The notes beneath the pieces are model-generated. The model saw only the letters and a program-made list of their open reading frames with translations, made no database searches and was not told the origin of the DNA. The position numbers and the translations under genes are program-made. From Oscillibacter sp. (GTDB taxonomy: Bacteria > Bacillota > Clostridia > Oscillospirales > Oscillospiraceae), in assembly GCA_017482345.1 (NCBI GenBank), contig JAFUNB010000012.1, positions 1 to 48,314 of the forward strand: a stretch of 48,314 bases of DNA, in the 5' to 3' direction. Shown here piece after piece: positions 23,349 through 31,946 of the stretch. Each line of letters opens with the position of its first letter. The first letter of the stretch is position 1.

Positions 23349-24791
23349 ATGGCAGTTTTGAATCATCTGGAACCGAAGAACGTGTTCCGCTTTTTTGAGG
23401 AAATGAGCGCCATTCCCCATGGCTCCTATAACACCAAGGCCGTCAGCGACTGGTGCGTGGCTTTCGCCCGGGAGCGGGGACTGGAGCATTATCAGGATGC
23501 GACCAATAACGTGATCATCATCAAGGAGGCCAGCGCCGGATATGCGTCTGCCGAGCCGGTCATCATTCAGGGCCATCTGGACATGGTGTGCGAAAAGGCC
23601 GCGGACTGCGCCAAGGATATGGCAAAAGAGGGCCTGGACTTGGCTGTGGACGGCGACTGGGTCTACGCAAAGGGTACGACCCTGGGCGCCGACGACGGCA
23701 TCGCTGTGGCCATGGCGCTGGCGGCGCTGGACGATGACAGTCTGCCCCATCCCCGGCTGGAGGTCATCCTGACCACCGAGGAGGAAGTGGGCATGGATGG
23801 CGCTGCCGCGCTGGATGTGGCGCCCATCCGGGGCCGGAAGCTCATCAACATCGACTCCGAGGAGGAGGGCATCTTCACCGTCAGCTGTGCCGGCGGGGCC
23901 AGAGCCTCCTGCATCCTGCCGGTGAGCAGAGCGGCTTATGACGGCGGCACCGTGCTCTCCGTCACCATCGGCGGTCTGGCCGGCGGCCACTCCGGCGTGG
24001 AGATCCACAAGCAGCGGGGCAACGCCGATATGCTGCTGGGCCGTGTTCTGCGGGGGGTGTCCGCGGCCACGGAAATGCGCGTCATCTGCGCCGGCGGCGG
24101 ACTGAAGGACAACGCCATTCCCGCGGAGTCCGGCGCGCTGCTGGCTGTGAAGAACGGCGAGGCCGCCGTGGCGGCTGTGGCCGCTGTGGAAGCTGTGATC
24201 CGGCGGGAGCTGCAGACCGCAGACCCCGGCGTGTTTGTTCGGGTGCAGACTGCGGAATCCGCGCAGATGCCCATGGATGAAGCGTCCACCGAGCGGGTGG
24301 TCTGCATGCTGACCTGCGCCCCCTGCGGCGTACAGACCATGAGTCTGGATATCCCCGGACTGGTGCAGACCTCTCTGAATCTGGGCGTGCTGGAGACGGC
24401 GGAGGAGCACCTGCGTGCTTCCTTCAGCATCCGCAGCTCTGTGGCCAGCGAGAAGGAAATGATGAAGGACCGGCTGGCCTGCCTGGTGAAGATGCTGGGC
24501 GGCAGCATCAGCTTCGCCGGTGAATACCCCGCCTGGGAGTATCGCAAGGATTCTCCGCTGCGGGAGCTGATGGTGGAAATTTACAAGGAGCAGTATGGCG
24601 CGGAGCCGAAGGTGGAGGCTATCCACGCAGGCTTGGAGTGTGGCCTGCTGTCCGCCAAGCTGCCCGGCCTGGACTGCGTGTCCATTGGCCCGGAGCTGCG
24701 GGATATCCACACGCCCAGAGAGCGCATGAGCGTAGCCTCTGTGCAGCGTGTATGGGCCTTCGTGTTGGAGGTCCTGCGGAGGAGTAAATAA
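23349..24791 (+). CDS. pepD: Aminoacyl-histidine dipeptidase (PepD, M20 family)
   Basis: A 480-residue M20/PepD metallodipeptidase. Metal ligands and active-site motifs are intact: IIQGHLDMVCEK (about residues 74-85), TTLGADDGIAVAMALA (about 112-127), TTEEEVGMDGA (about 141-151) and INIDSEEEG (about 168-176). The lid/dimerisation domain (GGLAGGHSGVEIHKQRGNA) interrupts the catalytic domain as usual. It would hydrolyse X-His and other dipeptides in the cytosol. It is the last gene of the ABC-ylmH-DUF896-xpaC-pepD run and ends at a strong terminator. The start follows GAAAGGAAC. Confidence 0.92.
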   Translation: MAVLNHLEPKNVFRFFEEMSAIPHGSYNTKAVSDWCVAFARERGLEHYQDATNNVIIIKEASAGYASAEPVIIQGHLDMVCEKAADCAKDMAKEGLDLAVDGDWVYAKGTTLGADDGIAVAMALAALDDDSLPHPRLEVILTTEEEVGMDGAAALDVAPIRGRKLINIDSEEEGIFTVSCAGGARASCILPVSRAAYDGGTVLSVTIGGLAGGHSGVEIHKQRGNADMLLGRVLRGVSAATEMRVICAGGGLKDNAIPAESGALLAVKNGEAAVAAVAAVEAVIRRELQTADPGVFVRVQTAESAQMPMDEASTERVVCMLTCAPCGVQTMSLDIPGLVQTSLNLGVLETAEEHLRASFSIRSSVASEKEMMKDRLACLVKMLGGSISFAGEYPAWEYRKDSPLRELMVEIYKEQYGAEPKVEAIHAGLECGLLSAKLPGLDCVSIGPELRDIHTPRERMSVASVQRVWAFVLEVLRRSK

Positions 24792-24832
24792 GCAAACAAA
24801 AAGAGCGGCACGGCCGCTCTTTTTGTTTGCTT
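24792..24832 (+). terminator. Long terminator after pepD
   Basis: An 18-pair stem, GCAAACAAAAAGAGCGGC (24792-24809) with GCCGCTCTTTTTGTTTGC (24813-24830), loop ACG. The stem holds the T run TTTTTGTTT. Confidence 0.9.
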
Positions 24833-25064
24833 GCGCGTCTTTTATATTCCGGTATCCTATGCTTATTACATCCCGCGTGAGAATACGGTGGATACCCGCT
24901 GTCAGGCGAATCATAGAAAAATGGTCAGAATGACAAAAAACAAAAAAATAATTGTTAGAAATGACGAATTTGAGCAGAAAGCAGAGAATCAAGGCAGAAG
25001 ACTTGTGAAAAAATCACCAAAGGAAACCGGAAGATTTCTATATGTGTGTTGCTTGTGGTTTAAA
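24833..25064 (+). other. AT-rich gap, no gene recognised
   Basis: A 232-base A-rich stretch, visibly lower in GC than its surroundings. It holds a 7-base inverted repeat (GGTATCC near 24850, GGATACC near 24893) and no start codon with a convincing ribosome binding site. I see no gene or known RNA in it. Confidence 0.5.
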
Positions 25065-25093
25065 TTGACAAGCTCACGGCCCAAAGGTATACT
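25065..25093 (+). promoter_or_regulatory. Promoter of nifJ
   Basis: Consensus TTGACA (25065-25070) and TATACT (25088-25093) with a 17-base spacer. The -35 overlaps an imperfect palindrome TTGTGG-TTTAAA-TTGACAA (about 25053-25071) that is faintly like a Rex operator. Confidence 0.85.
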
Positions 25094-25099
25094 AATATA

Positions 25100-25237
25100 T
25101 GAACGAGCATTTGCAAAAGCGATACTGCGCAAATTTCCCCCATCTGGGGAGGGAGAAATCTGAGGAAATCCCTAAGGAGATACTCCATCTGAACTCGTTT
25201 TGCTTAGACTAAATAATAATAGGAGGAGTTTAAGTTT
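25100..25237 (+). other. 138-base nifJ leader
   Basis: The untranslated leader between promoter and nifJ. It has a possible ATTTGC...GCGCAAAT pairing and a CCCC-ATCT-GGGG hairpin near 25138-25149. It ends in the strong ribosome binding site AGGAGG. No terminator and no known riboswitch pattern was recognised. Confidence 0.5.
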
Positions 25238-28200
25238 ATGGCAAAGAACAAAGTGTTCAAATCGATGGACGGTAATGAGGCTGCCGCATACGTGTCTTAC
25301 GCGTTTACCGAAGTAGCTACCATTTACCCCATCACCCCGTCCAGCCCCATGGCTGACCACGTGGATGCGTGGGCTGCCAACGGCAAGAAGAATCTGTTCG
25401 GTCAGCCCGTGAAGCTGGTCGAGATGCAGTCGGAGGCCGGTGCAGCCGGCGCGATGCACGGCTCTCTGGAGACCGGCTCCCTGACCAGCACCTACACCGC
25501 GTCCCAGGGCCTGCTGCTGATGATCCCTCCCATGTACCGTATCGGCGGTTCTCAGCTGCCCGGCGTTATGCATGTCTCTGCCCGTACCGTGGCCACCCAC
25601 GCTCTGTCCATTTTCGGCGATCAGTCCGACGTCATGGCCTGCCGTCAGACCGGCTGGGGCCAGCTGGCTTCCTCCAGCGTGCAGGAGAGCATGGATTTGG
25701 GTGCTGTTGCACACCTGTCTGCCATCAAGGGCTCCATCCCCTTCCAGCATTTCTTCGATGGTTTCCGTACCTCTCACGAGATCCAGAAGATCGAGGTCCT
25801 GGACTATGAGGATCTGGCCAAGGTGCTGGATTGGGACGCTGTTCAGAGATTCAAGGATCACGCTCTGAGCACTGAGCACCCCACCCTGCGCCACACCCTG
25901 CAGAACCCCGACACCTTCTTCCAGTCCCGCGAGGCCTGCAACACCGCTTATGCTGCTCTGCCCGCCATCGTTGAGGAGTACATGGGCAAGATCAACGAGA
26001 TCACCGGCCGCAACTATCAGCTGTTCAACTACTACGGCGCCCCCGATGCTGAGCGCGTTGTGGTGGCCATGGGCTCCGTCTGCGAGACCCTGACCGAGGT
26101 CGTCGACTATCTGATGGAGCGCGGCGAGAAGGTCGGCTTCATCCAGGTCCACCTGTACCGTCCCTTCTCCATGGCCCATCTGCTGGAGAAGATCCCCGCT
26201 TCCTGTAAGTACCTGTCCGTTCTGGACCGTACCAAGGAGCCCGGCGCTCCCGGCGAGCCTCTGTATCTGGACGTCTGCAACGCCCTGTGGGAGAGCAAGC
26301 GCACCAACATCGAGGTCCTGTGCGGCCGCTACGGCCTGGGCTCTAAGGATACCACTCCCGCCCAGATGAAGGCCGTGTTCGACAACATGAAGGGTGAGAA
26401 GAAGAACCACTTCACCGTCGGCATCAACGATGACGTCACTCACCTGTCCCTGCCCGTTGGCGAGAACATCGTCACTTCCGGCAAGTCCATCATCTCCTGC
26501 AAGTTCTGGGGCCTGGGCTCTGACGGTACCGTTGGCGCCAACAAGAACTCCATCAAGATCATCGGTGACCACACCGATCAGTACGCTCAGGCTTACTTCG
26601 AGTATGACTCCAAGAAGTCCGGCGGCGTTACCAAGTCTCACCTGCGCTTCGGCCATGAGCCCATCCGCAGCACTTACTATGTCACCATGGCTGACTTCGT
26701 GGCCTGCCACAAGCCCTCTTATATCAAGGACTTCGACATCGTCTCCGAGATCAAGCCTCACGGCACCTTCCTGCTGAACACCAGCTGGAGCGGCGCTGAG
26801 CTGGAGGAGAACCTGCCCAACCGTGTGAAGCGTCAGATCGCCGAGCGTGAGATCAACTTCTACACCATCGACGCCACCGCTATCGCCATGGAGCTGGGCC
26901 TGGGCAGCCGTACCAACACCGTGCTGCAGGCTGCTTTCTTCAAGCTCGCCGGCGTGATGCCCGTCGAAGAGGCTGTCGAGTACATGAAGGCCGCTATCGT
27001 CAAGTCCTACTCCAAGAAGGGCCAGAAGATCGTCGATATGAACAGCGCCGCCGTTGACAAGGGTGTTGACGCCGCTGTGAAGGTCGAGGTTCCCGAGTCC
27101 TGGAAGACTCTGGCTGACGATACCCAGGCTCCCGACGCCAGCCTGCCCCACTACATCCGCGCCATCCAGATCCCCGTCAACAAGCAGGCCGGCGATGCCA
27201 TCCCCGTGAGCGAGTTCATGGCTTACGCCGATGGTGTCCATCCCTCTGAGACCTCCAAGTATGAGAAGCGCGGCATCGCCGTGAAGGTGCCCAAGTGGCT
27301 GCCCGAGAACTGCATTGGCTGCAACAAGTGCGCTCTGGTTTGCCCCCATGCCGCCATCCGTCCCTTCCTGCTGAACGCTGAGGAAGAGGCTGCCAAGCCC
27401 GCCTCCTTCATCACCAAGGAAGCCAAGGGCAAGGGCTTCGAGGGCCTGACCTTCCGTATGCAGGTCGATCCTCTGGACTGCCAGGGCTGCGGCGCCTGCG
27501 TCAACGCCTGCCCCGCCAAGGAGAAGGCTCTGAGCATGGAGCTGCTGGATACCCAGATGCCCGAGCAGGAGAACTGGGATCATGCTCTGACCCTGTCCAC
27601 CAAGGCCAACCCCATGGACAAGTTCACCATCCGCGGCTCTCAGTTCGAGCGTCCTCTGTACGAGTTCAGCGGCGCCTGCGCAGGCTGCGGCGAGGCTCCC
27701 TACATGAAGCTCATGTCTCAGCTGTTCGGTGACCGTATGTTCGTTACCTCCGCCACCGGCTGCGCTTACGTCGTGGGCTCCTCTACTCCTTCCTTCCCCT
27801 ATGCCATTAACGAGAAGGGCCATGGTCCCGCCAACTCCAACTCCCTGTTCGAGGATAACGCTGAGTATGCCCTGGGCATGAAGCTGTCCATCGACCAGAT
27901 GCGTCGTCAGATGACCACCCACGCTGAGGCTGTGGTGGCTGCTACCTCCGACGCTGCTCTGAAGAGCGCCATCGAGGCCTGGCTGGCCGAGGGCGACGAC
28001 GGCGATAAGACCCGCGCTCTGTCCGAGGCAGTCGTGGCCGCTCTGGACGCCACCGCTGAGACCTCCGACGACATCGCCTTCATGAAGGCCAACAAGGACG
28101 TTCTGCCCAAGAAGAGCGTCTGGATGTACGGCGGCGACGGCTGGGCTTACGATATCGGCTTCGGCGGTCTGGACCACATCCTGGCTTCCGGCGCTGACGT

Positions 28201-28759
28201 GAACATCCTGGTTGTCGATACCGAGGTGTACTCCAACACCGGCGGTCAGGCTTCCAAGGCCACTCAGCTGGGCGCTGTTGCTCAGTTCGCCAACGCTGGT
28301 AAGAGAACCGGCAAGAAGGATCTGGGCGCCATCGCCATGACCTATGGCAATGTCTATGTTGCTCAGGTCGCCATGGGCGCCAGCGAGCAGCACCTCATCA
28401 CTGCTCTGAAGGAAGCCGAGGCCCATAAGGGTACTTCCATCATCATTGCTTACGCACCCTGCATCAACCACGGTATCTCCAAGGGCATGGGCCTGGCCCA
28501 GCTGGAGGAGAAGCAGGCCAGCGAGTGCGGCTACTGGCCTCTGTGGCGCTATGTGCCCGCTCTGAAGGAAGAGGGCAAGAATCCCTTCATCCTGACCAGC
28601 AAGGAGCCCAACGGCCAGCTGCTGGACTTCATGATGGGCGAGACCCGTTTCGCATCTCTGACCAGAACCTTCCCCGAGATCGCCAAGGTGCTGTTCGAGG
28701 ATGCCCAGAAGTTCTGCGCCGACCGTTACGCCAAGTACAAGAAGCTGGCCGAGGGCTAA
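25238..28759 (+). CDS. nifJ: Pyruvate:ferredoxin (flavodoxin) oxidoreductase
   Basis: A 1173-residue single-chain PFOR with all domains in order. The N-terminal pyrimidine-binding domain is YPITPSSPMADHVDAWA (about residues 30-46). Next come domains II-III and the EKR region. The 2x[4Fe-4S] ferredoxin insert has CIGCNKCALVC (about 691-701) and CQGCGACVNAC (about 747-757). The TPP-binding domain has CAGCGEAPY (about 813), carrying the proximal cluster, and GGDGWAYDIGFGGLDH (about 966). It oxidises pyruvate to acetyl-CoA and CO2 with reduction of ferredoxin, the central step of anaerobic catabolism. Codon choice is narrower than in neighbours (few codons per residue), as in highly expressed genes. 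It is monocistronic. Confidence 0.97.
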   Translation: MAKNKVFKSMDGNEAAAYVSYAFTEVATIYPITPSSPMADHVDAWAANGKKNLFGQPVKLVEMQSEAGAAGAMHGSLETGSLTSTYTASQGLLLMIPPMYRIGGSQLPGVMHVSARTVATHALSIFGDQSDVMACRQTGWGQLASSSVQESMDLGAVAHLSAIKGSIPFQHFFDGFRTSHEIQKIEVLDYEDLAKVLDWDAVQRFKDHALSTEHPTLRHTLQNPDTFFQSREACNTAYAALPAIVEEYMGKINEITGRNYQLFNYYGAPDAERVVVAMGSVCETLTEVVDYLMERGEKVGFIQVHLYRPFSMAHLLEKIPASCKYLSVLDRTKEPGAPGEPLYLDVCNALWESKRTNIEVLCGRYGLGSKDTTPAQMKAVFDNMKGEKKNHFTVGINDDVTHLSLPVGENIVTSGKSIISCKFWGLGSDGTVGANKNSIKIIGDHTDQYAQAYFEYDSKKSGGVTKSHLRFGHEPIRSTYYVTMADFVACHKPSYIKDFDIVSEIKPHGTFLLNTSWSGAELEENLPNRVKRQIAEREINFYTIDATAIAMELGLGSRTNTVLQAAFFKLAGVMPVEEAVEYMKAAIVKSYSKKGQKIVDMNSAAVDKGVDAAVKVEVPESWKTLADDTQAPDASLPHYIRAIQIPVNKQAGDAIPVSEFMAYADGVHPSETSKYEKRGIAVKVPKWLPENCIGCNKCALVCPHAAIRPFLLNAEEEAAKPASFITKEAKGKGFEGLTFRMQVDPLDCQGCGACVNACPAKEKALSMELLDTQMPEQENWDHALTLSTKANPMDKFTIRGSQFERPLYEFSGACAGCGEAPYMKLMSQLFGDRMFVTSATGCAYVVGSSTPSFPYAINEKGHGPANSNSLFEDNAEYALGMKLSIDQMRRQMTTHAEAVVAATSDAALKSAIEAWLAEGDDGDKTRALSEAVVAALDATAETSDDIAFMKANKDVLPKKSVWMYGGDGWAYDIGFGGLDHILASGADVNILVVDTEVYSNTGGQASKATQLGAVAQFANAGKRTGKKDLGAIAMTYGNVYVAQVAMGASEQHLITALKEAEAHKGTSIIIAYAPCINHGISKGMGLAQLEEKQASECGYWPLWRYVPALKEEGKNPFILTSKEPNGQLLDFMMGETRFASLTRTFPEIAKVLFEDAQKFCADRYAKYKKLAEG

Positions 28760-28799
28760 GCCCCTGCCTGACGCTTGCCTGCACAGCATAACAGCATAA

Positions 28800-28834
28800 A
28801 AAAGAGCGGTACCCGATCTCGGGTACCGCTCTTT
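28800..28834. terminator. Bidirectional terminator after nifJ
   Basis: AAAAGAGCGGTACCCG (28800-28815), loop ATCT, CGGGTACCGCTCTTTT (28820-28835 including the T run). The minus strand also has a T run, so it can stop the convergent rsmH-mazG transcript. Confidence 0.9.
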
Positions 28835-28859
28835 TCGGCTTGTCTTGACAAACGAACGC

Positions 28860-28983
28860 CTCATATCAGGAGACTGCCGTATCCTGATATGAGTCGTTGC
28901 ACGTATGCGATTGAATCGCCGTGTACGGAACCGTAGGCACGGTGGTGCGAGAGATCGGACTATTCAGCCCCTCCTACTCTATT
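28860..28983 (+). mobile_element. Remnant of the 3' end of a group II intron (domains V-VI)
   Basis: A 12-pair hairpin CTCATATCAGGA/TCCTGATATGAG (28860-28893) precedes a domain V-like fold at 28915-28946. The lower stem is ATCGCCGTG/CACGGTGGT, the upper stem is TACG/CGTA, the loop is GAAC and a two-base bulge lies on the 3' side. GCGAGAG and a domain VI-like tail ending CCTCCTACTCTAT follow, as at intron 3' ends. No reverse transcriptase is present. The bulge reads GG and the domain VI stem is eroded, so it should be dead. It lies directly behind the nifJ terminator, the sort of target group IIC introns use. The tail overlaps the mazG-like stop codon. Confidence 0.7.
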
Positions 28984-29317
28984 TCAGTTCGGTGTACTTG
29001 TCGGCCCGGCCCCGGGCTTTTTCCACCGGGTATTTGGCCTCGTTCTTGTCGATCTTCTCATTCATGATCTCGTCCAGATCCAATCCGTACACGTCTGCCA
29101 TCAAAATGCAGTAGCTCAGCACGTCCGCCAGCTCCTCCCGCACGCGGGGCAGCTTCTCCCGGCACTCCAGATCTGTGCCGCTCCACTGGTATACCTCCAA
29201 AAGCTCACCGGCTTCCAGTGTCATGGACAGGGCCAGATCCTTCGGCGTGTGGAACTGCCGCCAGTCCCGGTCGTCCCGGAATTTCAGTACACGCTGAATG
29301 GTCTCGTCACGCAGCAT
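28979..29317 (-). CDS. MazG-like nucleotide pyrophosphohydrolase
   Basis: A 112-residue all-alpha NTP pyrophosphohydrolase of the MazG-like/dCTPase (RS21-C6, YpjD) type. It has HTPKDLALSMTLEAGELLEVYQW (about residues 23-45, with the ExxE metal ligands) and REELADVLSYCILMADVYGLD (about 60-80, with ELAD), followed by IMNEKIDKNEAKYPVEKARG. It probably cleaves noncanonical or surplus dNTPs such as dCTP. The start lies after AAGGAGG, which overlaps the rsmH stop codon, so it is coupled to rsmH. Its stop codon lies at the edge of the group II intron remnant, but the protein end looks natural (KYTEL). Confidence 0.9.
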   Translation of the reverse strand: MLRDETIQRVLKFRDDRDWRQFHTPKDLALSMTLEAGELLEVYQWSGTDLECREKLPRVREELADVLSYCILMADVYGLDLDEIMNEKIDKNEAKYPVEKARGRADKYTELK

Positions 29318-29328
29318 GAGGCACCTCC

Positions 29329-30366
29329 TTACTCACGGATGGCCCAGCGCATCTTGGTGGACCGGGCCCGGGGATTGCGGAAGCACTCCTCGGCGGAGGG
29401 GCGGATCACGTCGGCGGCCACGTCGCTGTAAACGCCCTCCTTCAGGCCCTGCTTGAAAGCCTTTTTCACCAGCCGGTCCTCGCCGGAGTGGAAGGTCAGC
29501 ACGGCCACCCGTCCGCCGCTTTTCAGCACCGTGGGCAGCTTTTCCAAAAAGTCATAAAGAACCTCAAACTCGCTGTTCACGTCAATGCGGAGGGCCTGGA
29601 ACGTCCGCTGGCAGGCTTTTTTCACAGCCTCCTTCTTCTCGTTGGCCGGCAGGAAGGAGAGGGCCTCCTCCACGGCGGTAGCCAGCTGCTTGGTGGTGTC
29701 GATCCGGCCGCCCTTTTTGAAGAGTTTCATGATGGTTTTGGCGATGCGGTCGGCGTAGGGCTCGTCGGAGTTCTCCACCAGCATGGCTGCCAGCTCCTCC
29801 TCGTCCAGCTCCCGCAGCCGCTCCGCGGCGCTGACACCGGAGGTGGGGTCCAGCCGCAGATCCAGAGGGCCGTCGTGCTTAAAGGTGAAGCCACGCTCCG
29901 GATTGTCGATCTGCATGGAGGACACGCCCAGGTCCGCCAGCACAAAGTCAAACTTCTCGCCGGGGGCCACCTGATCCAGCTGGGCGAAATTCATGCGCCG
30001 GATGGTGAGGATCTCGGGGCCGAAGCCGGCCTCCGCCAGTCGTGCCCGGGTCTTTTCGGACTCGATTGGGTCCACATCCGTGGCATAGAGATGGCCCTGC
30101 CCCTGCAGCTGCTCCAGCATTTTGCGGCTGTGGCCGCCGTAGCCCAGTGTGGCGTCCAGACCGATCTGGCCCGGCTGGATCTGCAGGAAATCCAGGATCT
30201 CCTGCACCATGATGGAAATATGCATACCGGCAGGGGTCTTGCCGCTCTGGACGATCTTTTCCACATCGTCCTTGTACTTTTCGGGATTCAGTTCCTTGTA
30301 TTTTTCCTTGTAAGAGCGGGGATGCGTGCCTTTATAACGGACGCGCCGCTTGTGTTCCTGTTCCAT
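29329..30366 (-). CDS. rsmH: 16S rRNA (cytosine-1402-N4)-methyltransferase, RsmH paralogue with N-terminal extension
   Basis: A 345-residue member of the RsmH/MraW family. SAM-binding and family motifs are present: GLDATLGYGGHSRKML (about residues 69-84), FVLADLGVSSMQIDNPERGF (about 141-160), PLDLRLDP and a C-terminal LTFHSGEDRLVKKAFK. An N-terminal extension of about 50 residues (YKGTHPRSYKEKYKELNPEKY) is absent from canonical RsmH. The gene is away from any division (dcw) cluster, and its neighbour is a MazG-like gene. This looks like the second, RsmH2-type paralogue seen in some Clostridia, so the target base should be treated as tentative. The start follows AAAGGAG; a TATGAT box at 30388-30393 (minus) may be the -10. 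Confidence 0.85.
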   Translation of the reverse strand: MEQEHKRRVRYKGTHPRSYKEKYKELNPEKYKDDVEKIVQSGKTPAGMHISIMVQEILDFLQIQPGQIGLDATLGYGGHSRKMLEQLQGQGHLYATDVDPIESEKTRARLAEAGFGPEILTIRRMNFAQLDQVAPGEKFDFVLADLGVSSMQIDNPERGFTFKHDGPLDLRLDPTSGVSAAERLRELDEEELAAMLVENSDEPYADRIAKTIMKLFKKGGRIDTTKQLATAVEEALSFLPANEKKEAVKKACQRTFQALRIDVNSEFEVLYDFLEKLPTVLKSGGRVAVLTFHSGEDRLVKKAFKQGLKEGVYSDVAADVIRPSAEECFRNPRARSTKMRWAIRE

Positions 30367-30422
30367 GGGATCAACTCCTTTGCCCTTATCATAGCACGGT
30401 TTTCCGGAAAAGAACAGCCGTC

Positions 30423-30451
30423 TTGCCTTTTTGGGGAAAATGCGCTACAAT
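30423..30451 (+). promoter_or_regulatory. Promoter of the hypothetical membrane protein gene
   Basis: TTGCCT (30423-30428) and TACAAT (30446-30451), spacer 17. The -10 overlaps an in-frame ATG at 30450, which rules that ATG out as the start. Confidence 0.65.
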
Positions 30452-30479
30452 GGCGAAAAAAGGGAGGAGGCGAGGAACA

Positions 30480-31175
30480 GTGGATAAAAAGAAGGCGGCA
30501 GCTGTTGCGGCGGTGACAACGGTCGCGGCGGCCGGCATGGTCACAGGCGCCCTGTTCGATTCGCCTGCGGAGCTGCTGAACCAGCCGGAACCGGACGACA
30601 TCGTGGAATTCATGGACGAAGACGGCGAGGAGACGGAAGAGAGCGGAAAGCAGCGCACCGCCCCCTCGGCCCGCCTGCGCAGCTGGATCCTGAGCCTGCC
30701 GGAGGCGGTGCGGATGCTGGTGGTGGTTCCCCTGTGGGTCATCGGATGGGTTCTGCTGAACGCCGTGTCCGTGTTCTGGATGGGCGCCGGCCCTGTGGTG
30801 GAGCGGGTGGTCAGCTGGCTGTGCCTGTCTTTGGTGCTGCTGGTGGTGTTCGCCGCCGGCGTCAAGACGGCGCTGCCCCATGTACCGCTGAAAAAGATCC
30901 TGCGGCCCCGCAATATCCTGTTTATTCTGGCGGTGACGCTGGTGCTGGGCCTTGCAGATCTGGCGCTGCCCTCTGTGTGGCAGTCGTACAATACCGCCAC
31001 CCAGCTGGTATGGCGGCTCGGCGCCACCTGTCTGCTGGCGTTCCTGTGCTTCATGGCGCTCTCCCACCACGGAACTGTGACGGTGGAAGTGCCCCGGGAG
31101 CTGACGGAGGAGGAAGTCCGCCATCAGGCGCTGAAGCTGGCCGATTCCGTTCACGATCCCAAATACTGGACGTAA
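30480..31175 (+). CDS. Hypothetical multi-pass membrane protein
   Basis: A 231-residue protein I do not recognise. An N-terminal Ala-rich hydrophobic segment (about residues 5-25) is followed by an acidic stretch (EFMDEDGEETEE, about 43-54). Four further hydrophobic segments lie at about 73-100, 105-128, 140-160 and 172-192, before a charged tail (RELTEEEVRHQALKLADSVHDP). The GTG start at 30480 follows AGGGAGGAGG and lies downstream of the promoter; the earlier in-frame ATG overlaps the -10 box. It is monocistronic and diverges from rsmH. No catalytic motif is seen. Confidence 0.75.
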   Translation: MDKKKAAAVAAVTTVAAAGMVTGALFDSPAELLNQPEPDDIVEFMDEDGEETEESGKQRTAPSARLRSWILSLPEAVRMLVVVPLWVIGWVLLNAVSVFWMGAGPVVERVVSWLCLSLVLLVVFAAGVKTALPHVPLKKILRPRNILFILAVTLVLGLADLALPSVWQSYNTATQLVWRLGATCLLAFLCFMALSHHGTVTVEVPRELTEEEVRHQALKLADSVHDPKYWT

Positions 31176-31180
31176 GCAAT

Positions 31181-31212
31181 GCCCCGCGGAGCAAATCCCG
31201 CGGGGTATTTTT
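31181..31212 (+). terminator. Terminator of the hypothetical membrane protein gene
   Basis: CCCCGCGG (31182-31189), loop of eight, CCGCGGGG (31198-31205), then TATTTTT. Confidence 0.88.
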
Positions 31213-31224
31213 GCGCCCAGACGG

Positions 31225-31253
31225 TTGTCACGGATTTCGGACTGCGGTATACT
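31225..31253 (+). promoter_or_regulatory. Promoter of the barnase-barstar operon
   Basis: TTGTCA (31225-31230) and TATACT (31248-31253), spacer 17. Confidence 0.75.
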
Positions 31254-31282
31254 GAACACATCAAAGAATAGGAGAACCGATC

Positions 31283-31945
31283 ATGAAAAAGAAGTTCTTG
31301 CAGAAATGGATCGCACTGCTGCTGGCAGTGCTGACGGTCCTGTCCCTGACTGCCTGCGGCAGCGTGGACAAAGAGACTGTGGAAGCGGGTCTGGAGGTGC
31401 TGGACGCCGTTCTGGACGAGATGCAGGAGATCGAGGAGCAGCAGGAGGCTGAGGAAGCCGCCGGCGAGGACTCCGTCCCTGACCAGCTGCCGCCGGACGA
31501 AGATCTGCCGGAGGAGGTCATCACGGAGCCGGAGGAACCCGTTCCGGAGGAGCCTGCCGTTGAGGAACCCGCTGACCAGCCGGAGGAGCCGGAGCTGCTG
31601 GATGAGTACGGCACATACACCAGCAAGGAGGATGTGGCGCTGTATATCCACACCTACGGCCGCCTGCCGGACAACTTCATCACCAAGAAGGAAGCGGAGA
31701 AGCTGGGCTGGCCCGGCGGCTCTCTGGAGCCCTATGCCCCGGGCATGTGCATTGGCGGCAGCCGGTTCGGCAACTATGAAAAGCTGCTGCCGGAGGCCAA
31801 GGGCAGAACCTACACGGAGTGTGACATCGACACGCTGGGCGCATCCAAGCGCGGCGCCAAGCGCATCGTGTTCTCCAATGACGGCCTGATCTATTATACG
31901 GACGACCACTATGAATCCTTCGAGCTGCTGTACGGGGAGGAATGA
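31283..31945 (+). CDS. Lipoprotein with barnase-like ribonuclease domain
   Basis: A 220-residue protein: lipoprotein signal with lipobox LTAC (Cys25), a helical segment, a Glu/Pro-rich stalk (about residues 58-104) and a barnase-type ribonuclease domain (about 108-220). The domain keeps the barnase catalytic set: Glu179 in TYTECDID, Arg190 and Arg194 in KRGAKRIVF, and His209 in DDHYESF. The spacing matches barnase E73, R83, R87 and H102. So an active guanyl-preferring RNase tethered outside the membrane is expected. A barstar gene follows 1 base after its stop, as needed to protect the cytoplasm before export. The start follows ATAGGAGAA. Roles in RNA scavenging or competition are inference. 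Confidence 0.9.
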   Translation: MKKKFLQKWIALLLAVLTVLSLTACGSVDKETVEAGLEVLDAVLDEMQEIEEQQEAEEAAGEDSVPDQLPPDEDLPEEVITEPEEPVPEEPAVEEPADQPEEPELLDEYGTYTSKEDVALYIHTYGRLPDNFITKKEAEKLGWPGGSLEPYAPGMCIGGSRFGNYEKLLPEAKGRTYTECDIDTLGASKRGAKRIVFSNDGLIYYTDDHYESFELLYGEE

Positions 31946-31946
31946 C

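Noticed and set aside
24831-25163. 110-codon frame in the gap before nifJ
   Set aside because: It crosses the nifJ promoter and starts inside the pepD terminator region, with no ribosome binding site and low-complexity composition.
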